Assembly (NCBI GenBank): GCA_965651255.1
Contig: CBFGRU010000066.1
Coordinates: forward strand, 1-13,262
DNA length: 13,262 nt
Reading direction: 5' to 3'
Origin: CBFGRU01 sp965651255
Lineage (GTDB): Bacteria; Planctomycetota; Phycisphaerae; Phycisphaerales; SM1A02
The notes beneath the pieces are model-generated. The model was not told where the DNA came from. It saw only the letters and a program-made list of their open reading frames with translations, and ran no database searches. Shown here in pieces: positions 1 through 6,663 of the stretch. How positions within the stretch are numbered: the first letter of the stretch is position 1; every line of letters begins with the position of its first letter. The position numbers and the translations under genes were made by a program.

Positions 1-860
1 ACCTTGCCGGCCGCGCCGGCTTCCGCGAGGCGGCGCCGGACGGAACGGTTGAGCATGATCGCTGGGAGTGGTGGCTGAGCAGCAAGGATCATCAGCTTCA
101 ATTCGAGGAAGCGCAGCGACTGGCCGAGGCGCTGCGCATCACGCTGCCGGAGATCAATGTGGATGATTTCCGCCGGTCGGGGTATCTGCCGGAGGTGCTG
201 ATCAACTACCTTGCGCTCCTCGGCTGGTCACCCGGTGAGAACATCGAGAAGTTCGATGCGAAGTTTCTGATCGAGCGGTTTGATCTGTCGCGCATCGTCA
301 AGAGCGCAGCGAAGTTCGACCGGGAGAAACTGCTCGCGTTCAACCTCGATGCGATCCAGGCGATGTCAATGGAAGAGTTCACCGCGCGCTTCCGCGAGCA
401 CTGCCGCGTGCATCACCCGGAGTTTTTGTCATTGCTCTCGGACGATGAGTTTGCGCTGCTCGCGAGCGCGAACAAGGAGCGGTCGAAGACGCTGGAGGAT
501 CCGGTGCTGACATCGAGGTTCTTCGTGATCGCTGATGAGGCGGTGGAGTACGAGGATGCGAAGCCCGTGCGCAAGGCGCTGGGTGGCGGTCCGCCTTCGG
601 GGCTGGATCATCTGAGTGCGGTCCTGCCGATTCTGGAAGCACAGGTAGATTTCTCGGCGGCCGCGCTCGAAGCGACGATCAAGCAGTACACCGATGCGAG
701 CGCGGGCGGCCAATTGGGAAAGGTCGCGCAGCCGCTGCGCATCGCGGTGAGCGGCTCGACCGTCAGCCCGCCGATCTTCGACACGCTCGCGATTCTCGGA
801 AAAGAGAAGGTCGTCGCGCGCATCAAGCGATGCCTCGCGCTGCATACGGTGAAATCCTGA
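1..860 (+). CDS. gltX: Glutamyl-tRNA synthetase, C-terminal part (5' end outside window)
   Basis: Charges tRNA with glutamate in the cytoplasm (class I synthetase). The frame is open from base 3, giving 285 visible residues and a TGA at 858-860. The motif GYLPEVLINYLALLGWSPG at visible residues 60-78 is the conserved block that follows the KMSKS loop, and the C-terminal anticodon-binding part ends with the family-typical GKVAQPLRIAVSG and SPPIFDTLAILG. The first in-frame ATG in the window (159) is internal to the protein, not a start. In most GluRS the KMSKS loop lies roughly 12-17 residues before GYLPE, yet 59 residues precede it here without that loop, so an insertion sits there. The HIGH motif and KMSKS loop must lie upstream of the window. 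The gene is convergent with the M42 peptidase gene. Family assignment is firm; tRNA specificity (Glu only, or also Gln) cannot be judged. Confidence 0.95.
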   Translation, partial: LAGRAGFREAAPDGTVEHDRWEWWLSSKDHQLQFEEAQRLAEALRITLPEINVDDFRRSGYLPEVLINYLALLGWSPGENIEKFDAKFLIERFDLSRIVKSAAKFDREKLLAFNLDAIQAMSMEEFTARFREHCRVHHPEFLSLLSDDEFALLASANKERSKTLEDPVLTSRFFVIADEAVEYEDAKPVRKALGGGPPSGLDHLSAVLPILEAQVDFSAAALEATIKQYTDASAGGQLGKVAQPLRIAVSGSTVSPPIFDTLAILGKEKVVARIKRCLALHTVKS

Positions 861-871
861 CGTCTGGTCTT

Positions 872-952
872 GTCATATCCGCGCAAAGGGGTATCCAGCG
901 AACGTCCCTTCGTGCAGGGTGCAAACTGGACTCCCGCGTTCGCGGGAGTGAC
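872..952. repeat. REP/BIME-like inverted repeat pair
   Basis: Two 27-nt units, 872-898 and 926-952, are inverted copies of each other with 18 of 27 positions matching when one is reverse-complemented. The ends are conserved: GTCA...TCCAG on the left, CTGGA...TGAC on the right. Each unit is itself a hairpin. The right one contains ACTCCCGCG-TT-CGCGGGAGT (930-949), a perfect 9-bp stem; the left one has a weaker 6-bp stem with one G-U pair (ATATCC with GGGTAT, 876-894). This resembles dispersed REP/BIME repeats whose spurious translations read like VTPANAGVQ and WTPAFAGVT. It fills the gap between the convergent gltX and M42 genes and could act as a bidirectional terminator, although no T-run follows. 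Copy number in the genome cannot be seen from here. Confidence 0.65.
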
Positions 953-956
953 CAAA

Positions 957-2018
957 CTACTTCACCGATGCCATCCACGCAGCGAGGAGGTCGATCGCGG
1001 CCTGGAGGTCCTTCTTGTGGATCATCTCCGTCACGGTGTGAATGTAGCGTGTGCCGACGACGATGGCGGCGGTGCGGGCGCCGTGGTTGGCACGCTGAAT
1101 GGCCGCGCCATCCTGACCGCCGCGCGGCAGAATGCAGCGCTGGTACTTGATTTTCTTCTTCTTCGCGAGATCGCAGAGGTCGTTGACGAGCGCGTGGTCG
1201 GCGATCATTGATGAATCCTGCACCATGATGCCGACGCCGTCGCCCTGTCTGGTGACGCGCTGATTGTCGGGGACGCCCGGCGTATCGCAGGCGAGCGTGA
1301 CATCGAGCCCGATGCCGAGCGAAGCGTTCACACGGTTCGCCGCGGTGATCGCGCCGCGCAGGCCGACTTCTTCCTGCGTGGTGAAGGCAATGACGATCTC
1401 GGCCGCGTGCTTGGTGTTCTTGTCCTTCGCGAGCTTGCGCACTGCTTCGATCGCGACGAAGCAGGCGAAGCGGTTGTCGAGGGCTTTGCTGACGACTTTT
1501 TCGGGCATGTCGAGGAAGGGCTCGTGCATGACGACGAAGTCGCCGATCTTCACGCGCTTGGCGACGGCATCCGCATCCATGCCGAGGTCGATGAAGAACT
1601 CATTGACATCGGGCACTTTCTTGCGCTCATCATCGCTTGAGATGTGAATGGGACGGCCGCCAGGATTCATGACGCCCTCGAAGTCACCATCATCGGTGCA
1701 GACGAGCACGCGCCGGGAGAAGAGGTTGCGCGTGTCGAAACCGCCGGCGGGGTTGACCCAGATGAAGCCCTTTTCGTCGATGTGACGGACGTAGAAACCG
1801 ATCTCGTCCATGTGCGCGGCGACCATGATGCGCACTGGCTCGGTCTTCTTCCCCTTGGGCATCTGGCTGTTTCGCGTGCAGATGAGCGAGCCCATGGCGT
1901 CGGTTTCAACACGATCAAAGAGCCCTTTGGTGTCTTTCTCGATCAATTGGCGCACCCGCTCTTCTCGACCCGGGATACCGGGTACTTCGCACAAACGACT
2001 GAGGAGATCGATGTTCAT
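957..2018 (-). CDS. M42 family metallo-aminopeptidase (glutamyl/deblocking aminopeptidase type)
   Basis: A 353-residue cytosolic dinuclear metal aminopeptidase of the M42 family (PepA/FrvX/YsdC type), which usually forms large tetrahedral assemblies and removes N-terminal residues from peptides. Visible metal and catalytic residues are His69 and Asp71 in AAHMDEIG, Asp181 in KALDNR, Glu216-Glu217 in TTQEEVGLRG, Asp239 in LDVTLACDTPG, and His327 in RYIHTVTEM. The full set is present, so the enzyme should be active. I chose the ATG at 2018 because MNIDLLSRLCEVPGIPGREE matches the usual family N-terminus and a GGAG lies 10 nt upstream on the minus strand. The frame stays open to 2510, but that extension is antisense to the YgfZ gene and unlike the family. 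The gene is divergent from the YgfZ unit and convergent with gltX. Exact substrate preference is unknown; older annotation would call this family endoglucanase/cellulase M, a known misnomer. Confidence 0.93.
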   Translation of the reverse strand: MNIDLLSRLCEVPGIPGREERVRQLIEKDTKGLFDRVETDAMGSLICTRNSQMPKGKKTEPVRIMVAAHMDEIGFYVRHIDEKGFIWVNPAGGFDTRNLFSRRVLVCTDDGDFEGVMNPGGRPIHISSDDERKKVPDVNEFFIDLGMDADAVAKRVKIGDFVVMHEPFLDMPEKVVSKALDNRFACFVAIEAVRKLAKDKNTKHAAEIVIAFTTQEEVGLRGAITAANRVNASLGIGLDVTLACDTPGVPDNQRVTRQGDGVGIMVQDSSMIADHALVNDLCDLAKKKKIKYQRCILPRGGQDGAAIQRANHGARTAAIVVGTRYIHTVTEMIHKKDLQAAIDLLAAWMASVK

Positions 2019-2100
2019 GCCGATAGAACTCCATGCAAGGTTGGAAGGGGAACAGGCGGTCAACACTCCTACCATCAGGCAGCAGCCAAGGACGCACATC
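2019..2100. promoter_or_regulatory. Divergent intergenic region of M42 peptidase and ygfZ
   Basis: These 82 bases separate two divergently transcribed genes and should hold both promoters. A -35-like TTGACC lies on the minus strand at 2063-2058, but no good -10 follows at 16-18 nt. On the plus strand AAGGA (2088-2092) sits 8 nt before the ygfZ ATG and serves as its ribosome-binding site. No convincing operator or complete promoter can be named. Confidence 0.35.
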
Positions 2101-3342
2101 ATGCGGCATGAATCGCAGTTAGGCAAACGACTTGAGGAATACGCGCACGAAATGGTCCGCGAGTGGCGCGACATGGCAGCGCGCGCCGGGGGAACGAGCG
2201 ACGAGATCACCGCCTCGGTCGAATGGATTCCATATGGTGGCAGCGAGTCGGGCGAACCGCTCGAAATCGTGGCGACGCTGGGCCCGGTTGAGTTGGAGTA
2301 TGGTGTCATCCGCAAGGGATGTGGACTCATGGATGCGCCGCAGCGCTCGACTCTTCGCATCACCGGGCCGGATCGGGTGGACTTTCTCAATCGCATGCTG
2401 ACCCAGGAACTGAAAGACATCAGAGCCGGCGATGTCCGAGAGGCCTTCTGGCTGAATAGAAAGGGGAGGATTGAGGCGGATCTCGTCATCATCGAACGGG
2501 GGAGTGACATGCTTGTCGATGTTGATGTTCACCAGGCGGAGTCGGTTGTTCGTACATTGACCGAGTTTCTCTTTGCTGAGGACGTCACGATCAGCGATTG
2601 CAGCCACGAGTGGTACCAACTGCAGCTGCACGGCCGTCGGGCGCTGGATGTGTTGCGTTGCGCCAGCGGGGATGGAGATCTGTGGCTTGAGCCGCTTCAC
2701 GCGATCGAGACAACGATCGCCGGTGGAACGATTGTTGCGGTCAGACGGGATGTGACTGGAGAGTCCGGGATTCAGTTGCTGCTGCCGGTCGATCGAGTCG
2801 AGGCGGTCTTTGAGACACTGCTGCAACAGGATGCTGCAATCGGTGAGGGGAAACGACGAGTCAGACCAATCGGCTGGTACGCTTGGAATGTTGCGAGGAT
2901 TGAGGCAGGCACGCCGCTCTTCAACATCGATTTCGGACCGGAGAATCTGCCGCACGAAAGCGGTGTGCTGCATGACCGTGTGAGTTTTCGGAAAGGGTGT
3001 TACCTCGGGCAGGAGATTGTGGCGAGAATGGAGAGTCTCGGAAAACCGAAACAGCAACTCGTCGGGCTTCGGGTCGAGGATGATGTGTTACCCGTTGCCG
3101 GTGCAGAGGTTTTTCAGCGGGAAGGTGAAGGGCTTGGTCCCGTGATTGGCGCGATCACCTCAAGTACTCTGAGTCCGATGCTCGGAGCACAATCGATTGC
3201 TTTTGCCATGATCCGAACTCGGAGTGCAGCACCGGGGACCGAAGTCCTGGTGGCTGCCGAAGGGAGGCAGTCATTGGCGAGAGTACAAGCGTTGACGTTC
3301 TATTCACCAGAGTCGGTATCACCGCCAGAGGTTTCATTGTGA
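2101..3342 (+). CDS. ygfZ: YgfZ/CAF17-like folate-binding protein (GcvT superfamily)
   Basis: A 413-residue member of the YgfZ/GcvT family, tetrahydrofolate-dependent proteins that assist assembly or repair of certain Fe-S enzymes, including radical SAM enzymes such as MiaB. The diagnostic YgfZ motif KGCYLGQE occupies residues 298-305, with Cys300 the conserved cysteine. RIEAGTPLF (266-274) is the GcvT-fold folate-pocket region, and ITGPDRVDFLNRMLTQ (87-102) is the usual N-terminal fold block. It is longer than the E. coli protein (about 326 residues), with about 60 extra helical N-terminal residues. I chose the ATG at 2101 because AAGGA lies 8 nt upstream; the frame remains open back to 1810, but that part is antisense to the M42 gene. 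The stop codon overlaps the GTG of the next small gene (GTGA, 3339-3342), which suggests coupled translation. miaB, a plausible type of client, lies about 6.5 kb away. Confidence 0.88.
   Translation: MRHESQLGKRLEEYAHEMVREWRDMAARAGGTSDEITASVEWIPYGGSESGEPLEIVATLGPVELEYGVIRKGCGLMDAPQRSTLRITGPDRVDFLNRMLTQELKDIRAGDVREAFWLNRKGRIEADLVIIERGSDMLVDVDVHQAESVVRTLTEFLFAEDVTISDCSHEWYQLQLHGRRALDVLRCASGDGDLWLEPLHAIETTIAGGTIVAVRRDVTGESGIQLLLPVDRVEAVFETLLQQDAAIGEGKRRVRPIGWYAWNVARIEAGTPLFNIDFGPENLPHESGVLHDRVSFRKGCYLGQEIVARMESLGKPKQQLVGLRVEDDVLPVAGAEVFQREGEGLGPVIGAITSSTLSPMLGAQSIAFAMIRTRSAAPGTEVLVAAEGRQSLARVQALTFYSPESVSPPEVSL
3327..3331 (+). promoter_or_regulatory. Ribosome-binding site of the 47-residue membrane protein gene
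   Basis: AGAGG lies 7 nt before the GTG at 3339, inside the end of ygfZ. It supports a real translation start there, overlapping the ygfZ stop codon. Confidence 0.5.
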
Positions 3343-3482
3343 ACGCGCCAAGTACCGCGGAAATACTGCTTCTGATCGCCGGTGGATTTCTCACGCTGGT
3401 TGCGTTCGGCGTTTTCTTTGCAATCTACCTTTCTTCACGCCGCAGCGCAAAGAACGAATCACGAAGGAATGGCCATTCATGA
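3339..3482 (+). CDS. Small single-span membrane protein, 47 residues, unrecognised
   Basis: This short reading frame starts with GTG overlapping the ygfZ stop (GTGA, 3339-3342) and ends with a TGA overlapping the HMG-CoA lyase start (ATGA, 3479-3482). Residues about 7-31 (AEILLLIAGG to FFAIYL) form one hydrophobic span. They are followed by a basic tail rich in Arg, Lys and Ser, so the positive-inside rule predicts the C-terminus in the cytoplasm. AGAGG stands 7 nt before the GTG. I do not recognise the family. The exact fit between two conserved genes, the membrane-protein composition and the ribosome-binding site argue for a real gene; without it there would be a 136-nt gap inside an otherwise packed unit. 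It could be a membrane anchor or small regulator for a neighbour, but nothing in the sequence shows which. Confidence 0.65.
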   Translation: MNAPSTAEILLLIAGGFLTLVAFGVFFAIYLSSRRSAKNESRRNGHS

Positions 3483-4420
3483 GTGCCACTCAGCCGAAGG
3501 CGACACCGCCACTGATCATCACAGAAGTTGGACCTCGAGATGGCTTGCAGAGCGAGCGAGTCGTGATCCCTACCGATCTCAAGGTGCATTTCATAGATCT
3601 GCTGTCTGAAACCGGCGTTGACGAGATTGAAGTGACAAGTTTCGTAAGCCCCAAGTGGGTTCCGCAATTAGCTGACGCGGTTGAAGTCTTTGCACGAGTT
3701 ACCCGACGAACAGGCGTCATGTACTCAGCGCTCGTCCCGAACGAACGGGGAATGGAGCGAGCACTTGCGGTCGGTGTTGACAAGGTGTCGGTGTTTACCG
3801 CAGCGAGTGAAGCGTTTTGTCAGCGAAATGTGAATGCGTCGATCGCCGAATCGATCGAACGGTTTCGCCCAGTGGTGGACATGGCTCAGTCCAGCAATCT
3901 CCGGACACGTGGATATGTGTCATGTATTGTCGCGTGCCCCTACACCGGCGAAGTAAGACCGGAGCAGGTGCGCGAGGTGGTTCAGCGTCTACTGGATATC
4001 GGCATCGACGAGATCGACCTCGGCGAGACCATCGGTGTCGCAGTTCCTGCCGAAATCGAGCGACTCTATGACGGACTCAATGGAGTCCTGAGTCCTTCTG
4101 ATTCAGTCCTGCATTTGCATGACACTCGTGGTACCGCACTGGTCTGCGCTTCACGAGCGATGGAGCTCGGAGTGCGAAGATTCGATGCTTCCTGCGCGGG
4201 AATAGGCGGCTGCCCGTACGCACCCGGCGCGAGCGGAAACCTTGCAACCGAGGATCTCATCTATTTTGCGAAACGGATGGGATACTCAACGAACGTTCAA
4301 CTTGAAAAGCTCTTTGCAGCCGGACGCTTGATTGGCTCCGCGCTCTCGAAGCCACCAAGTGGACGGGTGTTCACCGCCGATGGCAATTGCAGAGATTCAG
4401 CCGAGACGCGCGCTGTTTGA
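3479..4420 (+). CDS. mvaB: Hydroxymethylglutaryl-CoA lyase
   Basis: A 313-residue TIM-barrel lyase that splits HMG-CoA into acetyl-CoA and acetoacetate, the last step of leucine breakdown. The key residues all appear: Arg20-Asp21 in VGPRDGLQ, Glu51, the metal ligands His212 and His214 in LHLHDTRG, the signature cysteine Cys245 in GIGGCPYAPGASGN, and Asn254. Length and motifs match bacterial HMG-CoA lyase rather than homocitrate or isopropylmalate synthase. The ATG at 3479 overlaps the stop of the small membrane gene (ATGA), with AAGGA 10 nt upstream. No other leucine-degradation genes (isovaleryl-CoA dehydrogenase, methylcrotonyl-CoA carboxylase) are in the window, so its pathway partners are elsewhere, or it serves another HMG-CoA pool. 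The last 124 bp overlap the 3' end of the phosphoesterase gene on the opposite strand. Confidence 0.93.
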   Translation: MSATQPKATPPLIITEVGPRDGLQSERVVIPTDLKVHFIDLLSETGVDEIEVTSFVSPKWVPQLADAVEVFARVTRRTGVMYSALVPNERGMERALAVGVDKVSVFTAASEAFCQRNVNASIAESIERFRPVVDMAQSSNLRTRGYVSCIVACPYTGEVRPEQVREVVQRLLDIGIDEIDLGETIGVAVPAEIERLYDGLNGVLSPSDSVLHLHDTRGTALVCASRAMELGVRRFDASCAGIGGCPYAPGASGNLATEDLIYFAKRMGYSTNVQLEKLFAAGRLIGSALSKPPSGRVFTADGNCRDSAETRAV

Positions 4421-5211
4421 AACGTCGCTAGAGGTTGTCGGTCGAGTTCATAACCGGCAGACGTTTCAATGATCCGGTGAAATGCAAGAGTGTCATCAGA
4501 GATCACAACCCCATGTGGTCGGCTCGGGAATCCGAAGCAGCCGGTATTGAGAATCGTTCGTTCATTTCGCTTCCAGATACCAGCGCGGTGCGTGTGCCCA
4601 GTTATGATGAAACGCGCGGTTGGTGCATATTCACTCGCGAATGCGTCGACCAGTCGTGGGAATCTTCGCCAATAGCGAACCACCTCAACGATTGACCATG
4701 GGCGAAGCAACATGCCGCGCAATGCCGATAGTCGGGCCTGCTGCTCCAATGCATCCCACTCTGCATGTGATGCCAATTGCGAAGCGGTCAGACGAGCTTC
4801 GATGTGAGAGCTTGATTCATGTCGCAGTCGTCGGATCGCTTCCGCATGCACTCTCTTCATTCTTCCGGCAGAGATGCTCCACGGTGCAACTGCCGGGTGA
4901 ACCACATCGCCATGCGTGATGAAGACCTCACCATTGCACAATTCCAGGTGGCGATGATCGCTGATGAATGGATCGTGATTCCCGGATAGCAACGTCACAT
5001 GCACGTCATCCCGCTCGCAGGCATCGAGCAAATGAACCATCTCACGGGCCGCGGCGGCTCGATGACGCGGGTGGTGAACTTCCGCGATGTCACCGTTGAG
5101 AATCAGGTGACTCATTCCGCGCCAAAGAGGGGCAAGGTCTTGAGCGGAACGTGCAGCGTGCCTGGCGCGACCGAGGTGAGTGTCGGAGATAATGAGAATG
5201 CGCCCGGCCAT
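4297..5211 (-). CDS. Calcineurin-like metallophosphoesterase
   Basis: A 304-residue two-metal phosphoesterase. The five family motifs appear in order: Asp10 and His12 in SDTHLG, Asp41 in LNGDIAE, Asn78-His79 in LSGNHD, His100 in ITHGD, and His206/His208 in TGHTHRAG. The fold resembles LpxH-type UDP-diacylglucosamine hydrolases and other small cytosolic phosphoesterases, but I see nothing that fixes the substrate. Residues about 110-190 form a largely helical insertion between the fourth and fifth motifs. No signal peptide is visible. The ATG at 5211 is preceded closely by GAGGA. Residues 264-304 lie antisense to the HMG-CoA lyase gene; they follow the last catalytic motif and are probably a dispensable tail. 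The gene is the last of the minus-strand run, 72 nt after the GGDEF gene. Confidence 0.85.
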   Translation of the reverse strand: MAGRILIISDTHLGRARHAARSAQDLAPLWRGMSHLILNGDIAEVHHPRHRAAAAREMVHLLDACERDDVHVTLLSGNHDPFISDHRHLELCNGEVFITHGDVVHPAVAPWSISAGRMKRVHAEAIRRLRHESSSHIEARLTASQLASHAEWDALEQQARLSALRGMLLRPWSIVEVVRYWRRFPRLVDAFASEYAPTARFIITGHTHRAGIWKRNERTILNTGCFGFPSRPHGVVISDDTLAFHRIIETSAGYELDRQPLATFQTARVSAESLQLPSAVNTRPLGGFESAEPIKRPAAKSFSS

Positions 5212-5283
5212 GCTTCCTCACAACAATCGGCTCAGCTCGCATGCGGGTTCAGTACGTTCCACGACATGCTGGTTTCCGGACCT

Positions 5284-6663
5284 TCAATGTGTGAACCCTT
5301 CACATGGGTACTCGCCAAATGTCACGGCATTCTTTCCGCGACGCTTTGACTCCATTGCCCGCTGATCGGCACGGTTCAGCAATGCGACCGCGTCGTAGGC
5401 GTCCCATGGATACGTCGCCAACCCCGCGGAGACACTGACGGGCCCAGGTGCATGTGGCCCAAGTTTCGGGAGCTTGAGTTTGCACACCTGGTCTCGAAAG
5501 CGATGCACAATCTGCTCAACCGTCTCGATCGATGAGGCACCCCTGGTGCGCGGTCCCTCTGGATCGGCAAAGACAACGACGAATTCATCGCCACCCAACC
5601 GGCAGACACAGTCACCGCTTCGGACAACGGACTGAAGGAGTTTGACAGTTTCGCAGAGTACTTCATCACCGGCATCGTGACCGAATCGATCGTTGTACTG
5701 TTTCAAATCGTCAATGTCGAAAACCATCACGGCAACCGACCGCCGTTGATCACGGGCCTGTTCAAGCAGCAAAGGCAGTTTTTCATCGATGAATCGCCGG
5801 TTGAACGCGCCGGTCAGGGGATCGCGAAATGCCTTCTCCTGTAACGTTGCGAACTCTCTCGCCAGCCGGCACCAACGCGCGAGCCACTTGGCCCAAGGGA
5901 TAAGCTTGGATTGTTCAACGGGCGCAGCCAACCAGCCAAAAGACTGCTCCACTTCAACGACCGGAACGACAGTCAACCCTGGTGTGTCCGGCTCACACAG
6001 GTAATGGACCGCCTCTTGCAAACCCGATTCCTGCCGAAGAACTGCCATGGCCAGAGAGGGAAGTTTCTTCGGGTCATCCAGAATAATCGCAACCAGATCG
6101 ACATCACCTAACGAGTCAGGTGGTGAAGGCAAAGCGGCTTCATCCCGCATCGCCTCGGCTGGTACAGACGTTCGGGGGGGAGTCTCCGTACCTCCAGAGG
6201 GCACCCTCACCGTGGTCTCTATGACCGGGGCATCTGCACCGACTGGCTCTGGTCGCAGGATTCCGGTGAGCGCATCAGGGGCACGCAAGACATCTCTTAG
6301 CAACCCTTCAACTTCTGCACCGATGAGTATCTGATCGAAACCAGCATCAATGGCATCCTTCGCGACCTGTTCCCGAACCCCCTCGCCACACCAAAGGACA
6401 AGTTGAATACTTGGATCTAATCGACGAAATGAACTGACTGCAGCGTTCAGCTGATCCGCCACTTGTTCAGCTGGCAGAATGACCGCCTGAATGGGCGCTC
6501 GCGCCGTGGCTTGAGCAATCATGCCCAATGCATGGAACACATCGGCCGCGTTCTCTGATTCGGTATCAATTCGGGGTGAAACTGCGCGACAGAGTTCAGC
6601 GCACTGAACGAACAAGACTCTGCCACGGCGAGCTCTTGTTTGTGATGTGCCCACGGTTGTCAC
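5284..6663 (-). CDS. GGDEF diguanylate cyclase with degenerate receiver-like N-terminus
   Basis: A 459-residue protein that should make cyclic di-GMP from two GTP. The C-terminal GGDEF domain (about 275-450) is intact: DPLTG at 281-285, metal Asp316 in VFDIDDLKQYND, and GGDEF at 357-361. An inhibitory-site RxxD (Arg348-Asp351) lies five residues before GGDEF, so product inhibition is likely. Residues 14-127 have the alternating strand/helix pattern of a receiver domain, but the strand that should carry the phospho-acceptor Asp reads AVILPAEQ, so it cannot be phosphorylated in the usual way. Residues about 185-270 resemble a GAF-type sensor region ending in a helix that leads into the cyclase. 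No membrane span is seen. The GTG start at 6663 overlaps the stop of the upstream gene (GTGA), with GGAGG 10 nt before it. The signal it senses is unknown. Confidence 0.88.
   Translation of the reverse strand: MTTVGTSQTRARRGRVLFVQCAELCRAVSPRIDTESENAADVFHALGMIAQATARAPIQAVILPAEQVADQLNAAVSSFRRLDPSIQLVLWCGEGVREQVAKDAIDAGFDQILIGAEVEGLLRDVLRAPDALTGILRPEPVGADAPVIETTVRVPSGGTETPPRTSVPAEAMRDEAALPSPPDSLGDVDLVAIILDDPKKLPSLAMAVLRQESGLQEAVHYLCEPDTPGLTVVPVVEVEQSFGWLAAPVEQSKLIPWAKWLARWCRLAREFATLQEKAFRDPLTGAFNRRFIDEKLPLLLEQARDQRRSVAVMVFDIDDLKQYNDRFGHDAGDEVLCETVKLLQSVVRSGDCVCRLGGDEFVVVFADPEGPRTRGASSIETVEQIVHRFRDQVCKLKLPKLGPHAPGPVSVSAGLATYPWDAYDAVALLNRADQRAMESKRRGKNAVTFGEYPCEGFTH

Noticed and set aside
608..955. 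Peptides such as VTPANAGVQ and WTPAFAGVT as coding sequence
   Set aside because: These are the typical spurious translations of REP-like hairpins, here between gltX and the M42 gene.
957..2018. Apparent base-composition shift at the M42 gene as a sign of transfer
   Set aside because: Hand counts of single 60-base lines ranged from 57 to 68 percent G+C in this gene and from 52 to 58 percent in a few other lines, too variable to support a claim.
2058..2063. TTGACC as a -35 element for the M42 gene
   Set aside because: The best -10 candidate is poor and 19 nt away, so no promoter can be supported.
1810..2100. N-terminal extension of the YgfZ frame
   Set aside because: It lies antisense to the M42 gene, and the ATG at 2101 has AAGGA at good spacing.
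2019..2510. N-terminal extension of the M42 frame by 164 residues
   Set aside because: It is antisense to the ygfZ coding region, low in family resemblance, and the ATG at 2018 gives the standard M42 start with a ribosome-binding site.
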